A stretch of 6,253 bases of DNA from Oscillospiraceae bacterium. Its GTDB lineage: Bacteria; Bacillota_A; Clostridia; Oscillospirales; Oscillospiraceae. This document shows, one piece after another, positions 5,903 through 6,253 of the stretch; the stretch's first letter is position 1, and each line of letters begins with the position of its first letter. The stretch lies in assembly GCA_017456105.1 (NCBI GenBank), contig JAFTKA010000031.1:1-6253 (forward strand), in the 5' to 3' direction. A program made the translations under genes and the position numbers. Under the pieces are notes generated by a model that worked only from the letters and a program-made list of their open reading frames with translations, was not told where the DNA came from and ran no database searches.

Positions 5903-6166
5903 ATGCCTAACATCAAGTCCTCCAAGAAGGATGTCATCAGATCTAAAGTTGCTTATGAGAAGAACAAGGCCCAAAAGACTGCTCTGAAGACCGTTGTCAA
6001 GAAGTTCGACGCTTCCCTGGAAGCCGGCGACCGTACTGTGGCTGAGGCTGCTTACAAGGCTGCTGTTGTCGCTGTTGACAAGGCTGTCAAGAACGGTATC
6101 CTGCACAAGAATACCGCTGCCCGCAAGAAGAGCAGCATGACTCTGCGTCTGAACAAGCTGGCCTAA
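5903..6166 (+). CDS. rpsT: 30S ribosomal protein S20
   Basis: The 87-residue, highly basic, helix-rich protein is the usual length for S20. It opens with MPNIKSSKKDVIRS, matching the family start, and closes with HKNTAARKKSSMTLRLNKL (68-86), the conserved S20 C-terminal motif. S20 binds 16S rRNA early in assembly of the small subunit. The start is fixed by AGGAGGTG at 5890-5897, five bases before the ATG. Codon use is strongly biased (AAG for Lys, CTG for Leu, GCT for Ala), as expected for a highly expressed gene. It forms a single-gene unit with its own promoter and terminator. The short leader shows no obvious structured autoregulatory element. Confidence 0.98.
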   Translation: MPNIKSSKKDVIRSKVAYEKNKAQKTALKTVVKKFDASLEAGDRTVAEAAYKAAVVAVDKAVKNGILHKNTAARKKSSMTLRLNKLA

Positions 6167-6185
6167 TGAGGTTCTCTGAAAATAT

Positions 6186-6216
6186 CTCCTTCCGAGTTTC
6201 TTGGAAGGAGTTTTTT
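6186..6216 (+). terminator. Intrinsic terminator after rpsT
   Basis: CTCCTTCC (6186-6193) pairs perfectly with GGAAGGAG (6203-6210), and the stem can extend inward to a 3-base loop. Six T follow at 6211-6216. It lies about 20 bases after the rpsT stop. Confidence 0.92.
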
Positions 6217-6253
6217 CATTTTATGGCACTTTTCTCCTAAAATGCGTCATTCC

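Overview
The window looks like ordinary chromosome from a low-to-mid GC Clostridia, most likely an Oscillospiraceae/Ruminococcaceae-type gut anaerobe. This is an inference from three things: an electron-bifurcating transhydrogenase of the NfnAB type, strong AGGAGG ribosome binding sites with sigma-A-like promoters, and small GC-rich palindromic repeats in the intergenic gaps. It holds six genes (the first is cut by the window edge), three promoters that can be read directly, four intrinsic terminators and two dispersed-repeat-like palindromes. Nothing clearly amounts to a new defence or mobile system.

Layout. Bases 1-1615 (+) carry the 3' end of nfnA and the complete nfnB, which form one operon with a 13-base gap and end at a strong bidirectional terminator. 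Bases 1616-1840 are a convergent intergenic region holding two terminators, one GC-rich imperfect palindrome and a 13-base direct repeat. Bases 1841-3420 (-) hold a three-gene operon transcribed leftward: an NfeD-family membrane protein, a QmcA-like SPFH protein, and a 66-residue DUF6440-like protein one base after the SPFH stop. Bases 3421-3694 are a divergent intergenic region with one promoter facing each way and a 123-bp MITE-like palindrome midway between them. Bases 3695-5743 (+) are recG, followed by a small palindrome and a terminator. Bases 5833-6216 (+) are rpsT with its own promoter and terminator. The final 37 bases are non-coding and end with a match to the arm of the 3501-3623 repeat.

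How the genes relate. NfnA and NfnB are the two subunits of one redox enzyme that couples NADH, ferredoxin and NADP(H). SPFH and NfeD proteins are known partners in membrane microdomain scaffolds, and the small third gene is probably co-produced with them by translational coupling, so it is the most interesting uncharacterised item here. recG (branch-migration helicase) and rpsT (ribosomal protein S20) are independent housekeeping units.
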